The notes under the pieces are model-generated. The model had not been told where the DNA came from, did not search any database, and saw only the letters and a program-made list of their open reading frames with translations. Positions 1 through 7,625 of a stretch of DNA of 31,949 nucleotides are shown here, piece after piece (positions within the stretch are counted from its first letter, which is position 1; each line of letters opens with the position of its first letter). The translations under genes and the position numbers were made by a program. This DNA is from DSWT01 sp035415725 (GTDB taxonomy: Bacteria > Chloroflexota > Anaerolineae > B4-G1 > SLSP01): NCBI GenBank assembly GCA_035415725.1, contig DAOOGN010000045.1, positions 1-31,949 of the forward strand. The letters are read 5' to 3'.

Positions 1-52
1 TGCCCTCCCCAAAGTCCCGTTCGCCACCTGGCAAAGGTGGCTGAATAGTTAC
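1..52 (+). repeat. Dispersed 54-bp repeat, copy 1
   Basis: This is the first of three related copies; the others are at 16454-16507 (inverted) and 28132-28185. All three begin with TGCCC, carry a pyrimidine-rich stretch and AAGTCCC, and end in GGCTGAATAGTTAC. This copy contains a perfect 7-bp hairpin, GCCACCT / AGGTGGC. It lies just beyond the ftsA stop, between ftsA and the expected ftsZ, and may continue left of the window. No transposase is associated, so a non-autonomous element is an inference. Confidence 0.8.
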
Positions 53-108
53 CCCTAGAGTAGGTTTGGCGCGGATCACCATGCCCAATCCCAGAGAACC
101 TCTAGTGT

Positions 109-1329
109 CTATTCTGGCAACAAGGTTCGCAGCCAGGGTAATCCGCGTTTCCACCAGGGAACGCGCACAGTTTTCCACCCGCCGCCTTCTTCCCACAGCG
201 GCGTCCATTCCACTAAACCCACCCCGACGGCGGCAGCAGGATTGTTGACCTGGTCCGTCAAACCGGCGATGTTCTTCGGTATCCCAATCTGCACCGGCAG
301 TCCGAAAAGATCGCGCGCCAGTTCTCGCAGGCCCGGCAACTGCGCCGTTCCGCCGCACAAAACTAATCCCGCCGGCAGCAGACCGTCATACCCGGAGCGT
401 TTGATCTCCTGCTGCACGTTTTCAAGGATTTCCTCACAACGCGCCTGGATAATTTGGGCGAGTTTCCAGCGCGGCATCACTACCGGACTGCTTTCGCCAT
501 AGGGTGAGATGGTGAACCGCTCGTCCTCGGCGACCTGCGCCGCCAGCGCGTGCCCGTATTGCAGTTTCACCTGCTCGGCGACTTCCGAGGGTAGACGCAG
601 GCCAATGGCGATGTCATTGGTGATGTACTCACCGCCCATCGGCAGTGAGCGCGTGTGCCATACCGTCCCCTCAATGAAGATGGCGATATCGGTGGTGCCC
701 TCACCGATATCCACGAGCACCACGCCCATTTCCTTTTCGGTTGCGGAAAGCACAGATTTGCCCGCCGCCAGGCTGGTCAGTACCAGTTCACCTACCTCAA
801 TGCCCGCGCCTTCTACGCACTTCTTCAAATTCTGCACCGCTGTGCTGGATCCTATCACGACGTGGGCCTCTACCTCCAGGCGGAAGCCGTGCATCCCCAG
901 TGGATCGCGCACCCCCTCTTGCCCATCCACAGTGTAACTGCGGGGAATGATATGGACCAATTCCTGGTTCTGCGGCAGCACAATCGCGCCGGCGGCTTCC
1001 AGCACGCGGTCCACATCGTCGGGGGTAATCCCCCGGTCGCGCCGCGCCACCCCGACCACCCCCTGGCTGTTCCGCGAACTGATGTGCGTGCCGGCCACAC
1101 CGATGTAAGCCCGCTCGATCTGATAGCCCGAGCTTTGTTCGGCGCGCTCCACGGCTTCGGCGATCGCCGCGGTGGCTTCGTTCACATTGACGATGACGCC
1201 TTTCTTGATGCCCTTGCTGGGCACACTGCCGACGCCCACAATCCGCACATCTTCAGCTTCGGTGATTTCGCCCACCAGAACCAGGATGCGATGACTGCCG
1301 ATGTCAATACTTACGACCGATCGTTCCAC
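109..1329 (-). CDS. ftsA: Cell division protein FtsA
   Basis: FtsA is an actin-like ATPase that tethers FtsZ to the inner membrane and recruits later division proteins. The 406-aa product has the N-terminal phosphate-1 motif (DIGSHR, about residue 9), the inserted SHS2/1C domain, phosphate-2 (DIGEGTTD) and the adenosine motif (LCGGTAQLPG). It ends in a Trp/Arg/Leu-rich amphipathic tail (PWWKRGLPWLR) of the type used for membrane attachment. The chosen start is GTG at 1329, preceded by AAGGGGGT at good spacing. The open frame continues far upstream, but that stretch only shadows ftsQ. The gene lies 17 bp after ftsQ, the usual place before ftsZ. Confidence 0.95.
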   Translation of the reverse strand: MERSVVSIDIGSHRILVLVGEITEAEDVRIVGVGSVPSKGIKKGVIVNVNEATAAIAEAVERAEQSSGYQIERAYIGVAGTHISSRNSQGVVGVARRDRGITPDDVDRVLEAAGAIVLPQNQELVHIIPRSYTVDGQEGVRDPLGMHGFRLEVEAHVVIGSSTAVQNLKKCVEGAGIEVGELVLTSLAAGKSVLSATEKEMGVVLVDIGEGTTDIAIFIEGTVWHTRSLPMGGEYITNDIAIGLRLPSEVAEQVKLQYGHALAAQVAEDERFTISPYGESSPVVMPRWKLAQIIQARCEEILENVQQEIKRSGYDGLLPAGLVLCGGTAQLPGLRELARDLFGLPVQIGIPKNIAGLTDQVNNPAAAVGVGLVEWTPLWEEGGGWKTVRVPWWKRGLPWLRTLLPE

Positions 1330-1346
1330 AATAACACCCCCTTCGA

Positions 1347-2153
1347 TTACCACAAGCGTTCGAGTGAGTAAGTTGGACTTTCCGGGAAGCGGACGTCTAT
1401 TGTCCAGGGGAAGACATTGCGCGCGTCCAGATGGGCCACGAGTGCGGTGTAGATTTGCCACCTGGCCTGCATCTCTGACCCGACGCCAAACGCGACCCGT
1501 CGTCCCTGCGGGTCGGTCCAGATCAAACCCCGCTGGGGATGATATTCCAGCGCCTCTGTCGCCACACCCAGCGCGGCCAACGCTTGCACCCCTTGCAACA
1601 CCGGCACGAGGGCCTGAGTGTTTTCCATGTCGGGCAGCGGTCCGCGCACCACCGGCAAACCGGCGCGCACCTCTTGGGTGGGAATGAGAATCCCCTCGGC
1701 ATCGACCCAATATGTTCCGGCTTCTGTGACCCAGTTGAGAGACGGGATACGTTCTTGCACCTGGACGGTGCAGGACGCGGGAAAGCGTTGACACGCCACG
1801 TGAGCTTCGGTCACGGTGATGACTTTTTCCACGATCAAGGTCTCGGCAGTGCGGGGACGCAGGCGCAGTCCGTGCCATCCCAGTAAATCCGAAGCGATGG
1901 CGACCTCGCGGGCTGTTGTCGTCGAGCCGGCGCCCACGATCCGGATATCCTCGCCCATCAGGTACCAACGGTCATCCAGTAAGAGCCACATGAGGCTGCC
2001 GCCGACCAGGATCAGCAACCCGATCAGCTTCCACGGGATGTTCAGGGCGCTTTGCGCGTGGTGCCCATATCGCTCGCGCGTGTAGACCTGGGGCTGGGTG
2101 CTCAACAGTGCGGCAGTCCGATAATACAGGCGCTTTCCCTTTTTCTTTTTCAT
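1347..2153 (-). CDS. ftsQ: Cell division protein FtsQ/DivIB
   Basis: This is a bitopic divisome protein of 268 aa. The N-terminus is cytoplasmic and Lys-rich (KKKKGKR), a single membrane helix lies around residues 43-60, and a POTRA-like domain (IRIVGAG onward) and a beta domain follow outside. That layout, and its place between ddl and ftsA, fit FtsQ/DivIB, which links the FtsL/FtsB-type proteins to septal synthesis. The ATG at 2153 is preferred over the GTG at 2156 because AAGGTGA sits at better spacing. A hairpin repeat (2173-2219) lies just upstream, between ddl and this start. FtsQ sequence conservation is low, so the call rests on topology plus context. Confidence 0.88.
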   Translation of the reverse strand: MKKKKGKRLYYRTAALLSTQPQVYTRERYGHHAQSALNIPWKLIGLLILVGGSLMWLLLDDRWYLMGEDIRIVGAGSTTTAREVAIASDLLGWHGLRLRPRTAETLIVEKVITVTEAHVACQRFPASCTVQVQERIPSLNWVTEAGTYWVDAEGILIPTQEVRAGLPVVRGPLPDMENTQALVPVLQGVQALAALGVATEALEYHPQRGLIWTDPQGRRVAFGVGSEMQARWQIYTALVAHLDARNVFPWTIDVRFPESPTYSLERLW

Positions 2154-2172
2154 CACGTCACCTTGTTGGCTG

Positions 2173-2219
2173 GTGTAGCGGCGACTGGGGGCGTTGAACG
2201 CTGGAAGTCGTTACTACAC
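2173..2219. repeat. Intercistronic hairpin between ddl and ftsQ
   Basis: The arms GTGTAGCGGCGAC (2173-2185) and GTCGTTACTACAC (2207-2219) pair at 11 of 13 positions. They enclose a perfect inner hairpin, GCGTT-G-AACGC (2191-2201). The outer arm resembles the TTTGTAGTGACG arm of the element at 23256-23377, so this may be a decayed relative. In the transcript it would fold just ahead of the ftsQ ribosome-binding site. Confidence 0.65.
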
Positions 2220-2252
2220 GGCCTATCTTGTTCCTTCATCGTTATTGAATCG

Positions 2253-3431
2253 TTATGGAATCGGTCGGAAGACTCTCTCCGAGCGCGCGTTCTCGTCGTG
2301 ACGCTCCAGCGCCAGGTCGATGAGCCAATCCAGCAGATGGCTGTACGACACACCTGACGCTTCCCACAGTTTGGGATACATGCTGATCGCCGTGAAGCCG
2401 GGGATAGTGTTGATTTCGTTCAGGTAAAGTTCACCCGTCGCCCGGCTGAGCAGGAAATCCACCCGCGCCATCCCTGTCCCGTCGATGGCGCGGTACGCTT
2501 CAATCGCCAGCATTTGCACTTTCTGCGTCGTGGCCTCGTCCAGCGGCGCGGGGATCAGCAGTTCCGAGGCCTCCTCGCCGTGATCCAGATACTTGGCGGT
2601 GTAATCATAGAACTCGCGGCTGGGGATGATTTCGCCGGGGAGCGACGCGCTCGGCTCTTCGTTGCCGATGACGCTGACCTCGATCTCGCGTGCGTCGGGC
2701 ACAGCCCACTCCGCCAGGATACGACGGTCATAGCGCGCGGCCTCCTCCAGACCTTGCCGCAGTTCGCGGCGATCGTGACACTTGGTGATGCCGACGCTGG
2801 ACCCCAGGTTGGCAGGTTTGGTGAAGGCCGGGTAGCCGAGTTTGCGCTCGACTTCGTCCATCACGGCCTCCGGTTCGGCCTGCCACTGCCGCCGCGTCGT
2901 CCATACGTAAGCGGTGATGGGTAGCCCACGCGCTTTGGCGACGTCCTTGAAGGCGATTTTATCCATCGCCAGCGCCGAGTTGAGCACGCCACCACCGACA
3001 TAGGGCACGCCGGCCAGTTCGAGCAATCCCTGCACCGTACCGTCTTCGCCGAATGTCCCGTGCAGCACCGGAAAGACGACGTCCACCCGTGAGAGCGACG
3101 CCAGCGTTTCCATGGTGCCGGGCTGTTCCGCGACGGCGGCGAGAGAGTTCGCCGACGCATCATGTGCGGCCGTGTCGGCCCACAGTCCTTGCCTGGATGG
3201 ATCGGCGAAGATGGCGGCGGACTGCGTGCCGGTGAAATCTTCGCTCTCCAGCGCCTTCAGCGGATCGGCGCCGATGAGCCAGCGGCCTTGTCGCGTGATC
3301 CCTACCGGGATGGCCTCGTATTTCTCCGGGTCCAGCGCCCGCATCACCGAGCGCGCCGACATAATGCTGACTTCATGTTCACCGGAACGCCCGCCGAACA
3401 AGACCGCTACTTTTAACCGTTCTGTCATCAT
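2253..3431 (-). CDS. ddl: D-alanine--D-alanine ligase
   Basis: This ATP-grasp enzyme joins two D-Ala to give the dipeptide added by MurF. The 392-aa product shows the N-terminal signature GGRSGEHEVS (about residues 13-22), the ATP-grasp motif KPANLGSSVGI, an acidic Glu (EIEVSV), and the C-terminal metal/ligand segment ARVDFLL...LNEINTIPGFT. The length matches the longer DdlA/VanA-like enzymes rather than the roughly 306-aa DdlB. Two ATGs occur in tandem at 3431 and 3428 behind TTTGGAGG; the inner one has the better spacing, so the true start may be 3428. It follows murB by 24 bp. Confidence 0.95.
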   Translation of the reverse strand: MMTERLKVAVLFGGRSGEHEVSIMSARSVMRALDPEKYEAIPVGITRQGRWLIGADPLKALESEDFTGTQSAAIFADPSRQGLWADTAAHDASANSLAAVAEQPGTMETLASLSRVDVVFPVLHGTFGEDGTVQGLLELAGVPYVGGGVLNSALAMDKIAFKDVAKARGLPITAYVWTTRRQWQAEPEAVMDEVERKLGYPAFTKPANLGSSVGITKCHDRRELRQGLEEAARYDRRILAEWAVPDAREIEVSVIGNEEPSASLPGEIIPSREFYDYTAKYLDHGEEASELLIPAPLDEATTQKVQMLAIEAYRAIDGTGMARVDFLLSRATGELYLNEINTIPGFTAISMYPKLWEASGVSYSHLLDWLIDLALERHDENARSERVFRPIP

Positions 3432-3451
3432 GCCTCCAAAATGAGAAGGGG

Positions 3452-3479
3452 GAGATTAGAGATTAGAAATTAGAGATTC
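3452..3479. repeat. 7-bp tandem repeat (GAGATTA) x4
   Basis: Four consecutive 7-bp units read GAGATTA, GAGATTA, GAAATTA and GAGATTC. On the minus strand they encode the last residues of MurB and its stop codon, so a simple-sequence repeat has supplied the gene end. Confidence 0.8.
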
Positions 3480-4397
3480 TGCAATCGCCCCATCGGCAAT
3501 CATCTCTATCTCCGGCTCCAGGTGAATGCCGAACTGACGTTCCACTTCTGTCTGAGCCAGGTGAATCAAGGCGCCGTAATCCGCTGCCGTGCCGTTACCG
3601 TCGTTCATAAAAAAGTTGGCGTGTTTCTCTGAGATATAGCACCCGCCGCAGCGAGCGCCTTTCAGCCCCACTGCTTCGATCAACCGGCCGGCGTAATCGC
3701 CAGGTGGATTCTTGAACGTCGATCCCAGGGTCTTGCCCGGCGGCTGGGTGCGTTGACGACGCTCGGTGTATTCCGCGGCTCGGCTCGCCAACACCGCCGG
3801 ATCGCCGGGCGCAAGCTGAAATGTGGCGCTGACGATGACCTCTGTTGCTCGCCGCCCCTTGAGTTTGCTGGATCGATACTGAAACGCGAACCAGTCCGGT
3901 TCCACCGTTTCGACGCCGCCGCCGGGGACGAGCACTTCGGCGGAAACCAGCGTCTTGGCAATGACGCCGTCGAATGCCCCGGCGTTGTTCACCACGGCGC
4001 CGCCGACCGTGCCGGGCAATCCCACGGCCCAGGTCAGACCGTCCCAGCCTTGATGCACGGCTTCCTGCGCGACTTTGGTCATGATCGCGCCGGATTCTGC
4101 CACGAGGCGATCATCCTTTTCATGATAGTCAACGTGCCGGGTGTGATTGAGAATGACCACACCACGCAGTCCGCTGTCGGGCAAGAGCACATTGGTCAAC
4201 CCGCCGAAGACGCGCCACCAGACGCCGGCTTCCTCGACTAGACGGAGCGTCTCGATCAGCTCGTCGCGTCGCTGCGCGATGACCAACAGCTCGGCCGGGC
4301 CGCCGATGCCCACGCCGGCGTAACGGGACAAGGGGACATTCCGGTGGGCGCAGTCGCCTAACGCCTGGGCCAAGGCCGCCCATGGTTCGGCATCCAT
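3456..4397 (-). CDS. murB: UDP-N-acetylenolpyruvoylglucosamine reductase
   Basis: MurB is the FAD- and NADPH-dependent reductase that converts UDP-GlcNAc-enolpyruvate to UDP-MurNAc in the cytoplasm. The 313-aa product has the FAD-binding region (GGPAELLVIA and GLPGTVGGAVVNNAGAF), the conserved Arg in YRSSKLK, the catalytic Ser in GSTFKNP, and the C-terminal Glu in LEPEIEMI. The sequence around CGGCYISEKHANFF lacks the Tyr-loop insertion, which indicates the type II form. Translation is probably coupled to the 49-aa gene upstream, because the AAGGGAGG preceding murB is the coding sequence for the end of that protein. The last few residues are encoded by a simple tandem repeat. Confidence 0.96.
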   Translation of the reverse strand: MDAEPWAALAQALGDCAHRNVPLSRYAGVGIGGPAELLVIAQRRDELIETLRLVEEAGVWWRVFGGLTNVLLPDSGLRGVVILNHTRHVDYHEKDDRLVAESGAIMTKVAQEAVHQGWDGLTWAVGLPGTVGGAVVNNAGAFDGVIAKTLVSAEVLVPGGGVETVEPDWFAFQYRSSKLKGRRATEVIVSATFQLAPGDPAVLASRAAEYTERRQRTQPPGKTLGSTFKNPPGDYAGRLIEAVGLKGARCGGCYISEKHANFFMNDGNGTAADYGALIHLAQTEVERQFGIHLEPEIEMIADGAIAESLISNL

Positions 4398-4402
4398 GCC
4401 CG

Positions 4403-4552
4403 TTACCGGCCTCCCTTGTGGCCTTTGGTCTGTTCGCGCTTGACCATCTGCATTTTCGCGCTCAAGATTTCCGAGTGATAAGCCCGGTAGCGCGCTTGCT
4501 TACGCCCTTTGATGCCGGTAAACTTAACGATCCAACCTGTCAAACGTGACAT
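4403..4552 (-). CDS. Small basic protein, 49 aa, unknown
   Basis: I do not recognise a family. The ATG at 4552 has a strong ribosome-binding site (GGAGGGATT), much better than the upstream ATG that would give 60 aa. The product starts with a short amphipathic or hydrophobic stretch (LTGWIVKFTGIK) and then becomes very Lys/Arg-rich, ending KGHKGGR. The codons for KGGR form AAGGGAGG, which also serves as the likely ribosome-binding site of murB 5 bp downstream. The setting between murC and murB in a tightly packed operon, and the good start signal, argue that it is translated. It could be a small membrane-edge or nucleic-acid-binding protein, or mainly a coupling leader for murB. Confidence 0.6.
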   Translation of the reverse strand: MSRLTGWIVKFTGIKGRKQARYRAYHSEILSAKMQMVKREQTKGHKGGR

Positions 4553-4592
4553 AATCCCTCCGTGAATGGCAGAAAATCTGAGCAATTCTCAA

Positions 4593-5987
4593 TCAACTCG
4601 TGCGTTCCAGCTCAAAAACCAGACGCTTGCCGACGATGTACTCGTTGCCGGCGCCCATCAGGATAATAACGTCGCCGGGTTGCGCTTGCTCGACGAGGCG
4701 GTAGATAGCATCTTCGAGCGTCACCGCCGCGGTGACGGACGGATGGACGATTTGTTGCGCCAACACCTCCGCCGTCAGTGTGCCATCGTCGACTTCTCGC
4801 GCTGCATAGATGGGCAACACCAGCACCCGGTCGGCTTCGTTGAAGGCAGTCATAAAATCGGCGTGTAGCGCCCTGACCCGACTGAAGGTGTGCGGCTCCC
4901 ACGCGGCAATGATGGGGCGCTCTGGATAACGCTGTCGCGCGGCGCTCAGCACATTCCGAATCTGGGTGGGGTGATGGGCGTAGTCGTCAATCACAGTGAT
5001 GCCGTCTACCTCTCCCAGGATCTCGAAGCGCCGCGCCGTGCCGCTGAACCGTTCCAACGCTGCGCGGGCGACCTTCCACTTGATCCCTAAAATGGACGCT
5101 ACGGTGAGCGCGGCCAGCGCATTGACCGCATTGTAAGTACCGGGAATCTGCAAGGCGATGTCTCCGCTAGTCTCGCGCCCGTGGATGGCGGTGAAGGTAA
5201 CGCCGCCTTGCTCGTTCGTGTGAATGTTCACCGCCTGCCAGGCCAGGTCGATGCCCTCGTTCTGTCCGTAAAGCAGTACATGGCCGCCGTTGGCGTGGTA
5301 CGAGGCGGCGACGGCATGGGCCACCGGGTCATCGTTGCAGGCCACCAGCGTACCGCCCGGACGGATTTTATCTACAAACTCGCCGAAGGCCATGCGCACG
5401 TAGCGCGGGCTGGGAAAAGAGTCGGGATGGTCGAATTCCACGTTGGTTACGACGGCAAGGGTCGGTTTCAGCGCCAGGAAGGTGTTCCGATATTCGTCAG
5501 CCTCGATCACGAAATGCTTGCCACTGCCGGCGTGGGCGTTGGTGCCCAGGTTCGCCATCACCCCACCGACGATGTAAGTAGGATCGAGTCCCGCGTCTAA
5601 CAGCAGCAGCGTGATCATCCCCGTCACGGTGGTTTTACCGTGCGCGCCGGCGACGGCGATGACATCGTAGCCATCCGTCAGTGGACCGAGAAGCTCGAGG
5701 CGGTCCATAACCCGCACACCGCGCCGCCGGGCCGCTTGCACCTCAACATTGTCGGCGCGAACGGCAGAAGAAATGAGCACGAGGTCGGCCTGGCCCAGAT
5801 TGGCCGCCGTGTGCCCGATGGCGACCGGGATGCCTTCGGCGGGCAGAGCTGCGGTGATGGGGGATTCCTGCCGGTCTGAGCCGTGGACGCGAAACCCCCG
5901 TTCATGTAACACCCGCGCAATGGCCGACATCCCCGCTCCGCCGATGCCGACAATGTGTACTTCGTGAAACGCTTCTAAACCGGCCAT
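4593..5987 (-). CDS. murC: UDP-N-acetylmuramate--L-alanine ligase
   Basis: MurC adds L-Ala to UDP-MurNAc using ATP, the first step of stem-peptide assembly. The 464-aa product has an N-terminal Rossmann-like motif (VGIGGAGMSAIA, about residues 13-24), the Mur ligase P-loop GAHGKTT (about 114-120), the central EADEY and FDHPD motifs, and DDYAHHPTQI in the C-terminal domain. The start at 5987 is chosen because the canonical N-terminus begins there behind GAAGGT. The 48 extra codons of the open frame only overlap the CvpA-like gene. The CvpA-like gene ends 8 bp upstream. Confidence 0.97.
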   Translation of the reverse strand: MAGLEAFHEVHIVGIGGAGMSAIARVLHERGFRVHGSDRQESPITAALPAEGIPVAIGHTAANLGQADLVLISSAVRADNVEVQAARRRGVRVMDRLELLGPLTDGYDVIAVAGAHGKTTVTGMITLLLLDAGLDPTYIVGGVMANLGTNAHAGSGKHFVIEADEYRNTFLALKPTLAVVTNVEFDHPDSFPSPRYVRMAFGEFVDKIRPGGTLVACNDDPVAHAVAASYHANGGHVLLYGQNEGIDLAWQAVNIHTNEQGGVTFTAIHGRETSGDIALQIPGTYNAVNALAALTVASILGIKWKVARAALERFSGTARRFEILGEVDGITVIDDYAHHPTQIRNVLSAARQRYPERPIIAAWEPHTFSRVRALHADFMTAFNEADRVLVLPIYAAREVDDGTLTAEVLAQQIVHPSVTAAVTLEDAIYRLVEQAQPGDVIILMGAGNEYIVGKRLVFELERTS

Positions 5988-5995
5988 ACCTTCAC

Positions 5996-6526
5996 TTAAA
6001 CGAAAACAATAAGGACAAACGCAAATGCAATAGCCACCAGAATCAACAGCGCGGGGCCATCCAGCCATGTCAGCGGCAGATAGCGGAGCAACGTCGCGCC
6101 CTGCTCGGGGGTGGGCGCCGTGATGCCCCACAGATTATAACCCAGGTTGTCCATGAAGCCCCACAACATTCCGATCACCAGAAAACCGTTGACGGCCCCC
6201 AGAAAAAATCCCAACAGGGAATCCTGCAATTTCTCTTTGCGGGCTTTGGCTCCCAGATGGGAGGAGATGACCGTTGTCGCGTACCCGGAGGCCACAATAA
6301 GGCCAAAGATAATGGAACGCACATAAAACCAGGTTTTGTAGTCGTTGGTGGCCATGGTTTGTAAGGACGTGCTGACGACCGGCACATACTTCAACAGCAC
6401 GGTCTCGACGAAGCGTGCCAGGATCACGCTGAAGGTGACCAGTAGCTCTTTGGCCCATCCGCGCAGTGCGCCGATAATGCCAAATAACAGGAGCAGACCT
6501 AAAAATACGGTTTGTATTGGGATCAT
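5996..6526 (-). CDS. CvpA-family-like membrane protein
   Basis: This 176-aa protein has about four hydrophobic segments: residues 5-22, a middle pair around 70-85 and 105-125, and a last one at 158-175. The N-terminal GALRGWAKELL and the later LLGFFLGAVNGFLVIGMLWGF match the pattern of the CvpA (colicin V production) family, whose members are envelope proteins linked to division and efflux phenotypes. The start ATG follows AAAAGGGGTGAC and lies 1 nt past the murG stop, so translation is probably coupled. Its place between murG and murC suggests a role in the cell wall or division machinery, but that is inference. The acidic-hydrophobic tail ends abruptly in FVLIVFV. Confidence 0.65.
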   Translation of the reverse strand: MIPIQTVFLGLLLLFGIIGALRGWAKELLVTFSVILARFVETVLLKYVPVVSTSLQTMATNDYKTWFYVRSIIFGLIVASGYATTVISSHLGAKARKEKLQDSLLGFFLGAVNGFLVIGMLWGFMDNLGYNLWGITAPTPEQGATLLRYLPLTWLDGPALLILVAIAFAFVLIVFV

Positions 6527-6527
6527 G

Positions 6528-7625
6528 TCACCCCTTTTGCCCTAGAGCAAGCAACAATTCTGCCAGACGCTGCGCCGCGTCGGGACGGGCGAGGGTGCGG
6601 GCTGCTGCAGCCATAGCTTCGCGGCGCGGTTGGTCCGTCAGCAGGGCGCTCACCGTCGGCACGATTTGTTCCGCCAAGGCGGCATCTTCCACCACCACTG
6701 CTGCGCCGCGGTCGGCGAGCCATGCCGCATTGACCTTCTGGTAACGCCAGGCGTAAGGGTAGGGAACCAGGATCGAAGGCAGGCCGAAGTAGGGGAATTC
6801 GCCCAAAATCGAAGCCCCGGCCCGGCAGATGACCAGGTCCGCCGCCGCCAGCGCTGCGCCCATCTCGTCGTGAAGGTAGGCATAGGCGTGATAGCGCGTT
6901 TTGATGTTCTCCGGCAGTTTGTCACGTGCGGTGACGACCGCGGGCCAATCCAATTCTCCGCTGACGTGAACCACGTCGGCGACATCCGTCAATGCCGGCA
7001 GGTGCGCCAGCAGGGCGTGATTGATCGACCGTGCGCCCCGGCTGCCGCCGAAGACCAGGAGCACGCGAACGTCGGGGTCCAATCCCAACGCCGCGCGTCC
7101 TGTGGTGCGGTTCCAGCGGGTGATTCTATCGCCCAGCGGGTAGCCGGTCACGACGACTTTCTCCGCCGGCAGGAAGGCCCGCGAATCCTCGACGGTGACG
7201 CCGATGTACGTTGCCAGCCGCGCGGCGGCTTTGACCGATTGCGCCGGTTCGACGTCCGGCAGGTAGACGAGGATCGGCACGCGCCGCCATGATGCGGCGA
7301 GCGTCACCGGCCCGCTGATGTAGCCGCCGGTGGTCAGGAGGGCATCGGGGCGCTCGCGTTGAAGATGGTGCAAGGCCACAAGCGTCCCGCGCGCCAATTG
7401 CCAGCCATTGCGCACCGCGTTCAGTAGGGCGACGCCGTGCAGCCCGCCGGCCGGGATACCGATGAAAGACAGGCCGGCGCGCGCGATGAGCGACGCTTCC
7501 ATACCGCCCATGCTGCCCACCCAGGTCAGCGCGGCATCAGGCGCGGCGGCTTGCAATGCCTGGGCTACGGCGAGGGCCGGATACACGTGGCCCCCCGTCC
7601 CGCCGCCAACGATCCAAAATCGCAT
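6528..7625 (-). CDS. murG: Lipid II synthase MurG
   Basis: MurG transfers GlcNAc from UDP-GlcNAc to lipid I on the cytoplasmic face of the membrane (GT28 family, GT-B fold). The 365-aa product has the N-terminal glycine loop GGGTGGHVYPALA, the second glycine loop FGGSRGARSINHA, and the donor-site segments ICRAGASILGEF and YPYAWRYQKVNAAWL. The ATG at 7625 follows GGAGAGATGA and lies inside the end of the ftsW frame, giving an 89-nt overlap. The gene is followed after 1 nt by the CvpA-like gene. Confidence 0.96.
   Translation of the reverse strand: MRFWIVGGGTGGHVYPALAVAQALQAAAPDAALTWVGSMGGMEASLIARAGLSFIGIPAGGLHGVALLNAVRNGWQLARGTLVALHHLQRERPDALLTTGGYISGPVTLAASWRRVPILVYLPDVEPAQSVKAAARLATYIGVTVEDSRAFLPAEKVVVTGYPLGDRITRWNRTTGRAALGLDPDVRVLLVFGGSRGARSINHALLAHLPALTDVADVVHVSGELDWPAVVTARDKLPENIKTRYHAYAYLHDEMGAALAAADLVICRAGASILGEFPYFGLPSILVPYPYAWRYQKVNAAWLADRGAAVVVEDAALAEQIVPTVSALLTDQPRREAMAAAARTLARPDAAQRLAELLLALGQKG

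Noticed and set aside
1330..1968. Long upstream extension of ftsA
   Set aside because: It is a shadow of ftsQ; the GTG at 1329 has a good ribosome-binding site and the canonical N-terminus.
5988..6131. 48 extra codons at the start of murC
   Set aside because: MurC homology begins at the ATG at 5987, and the extension shadows the CvpA-like gene.
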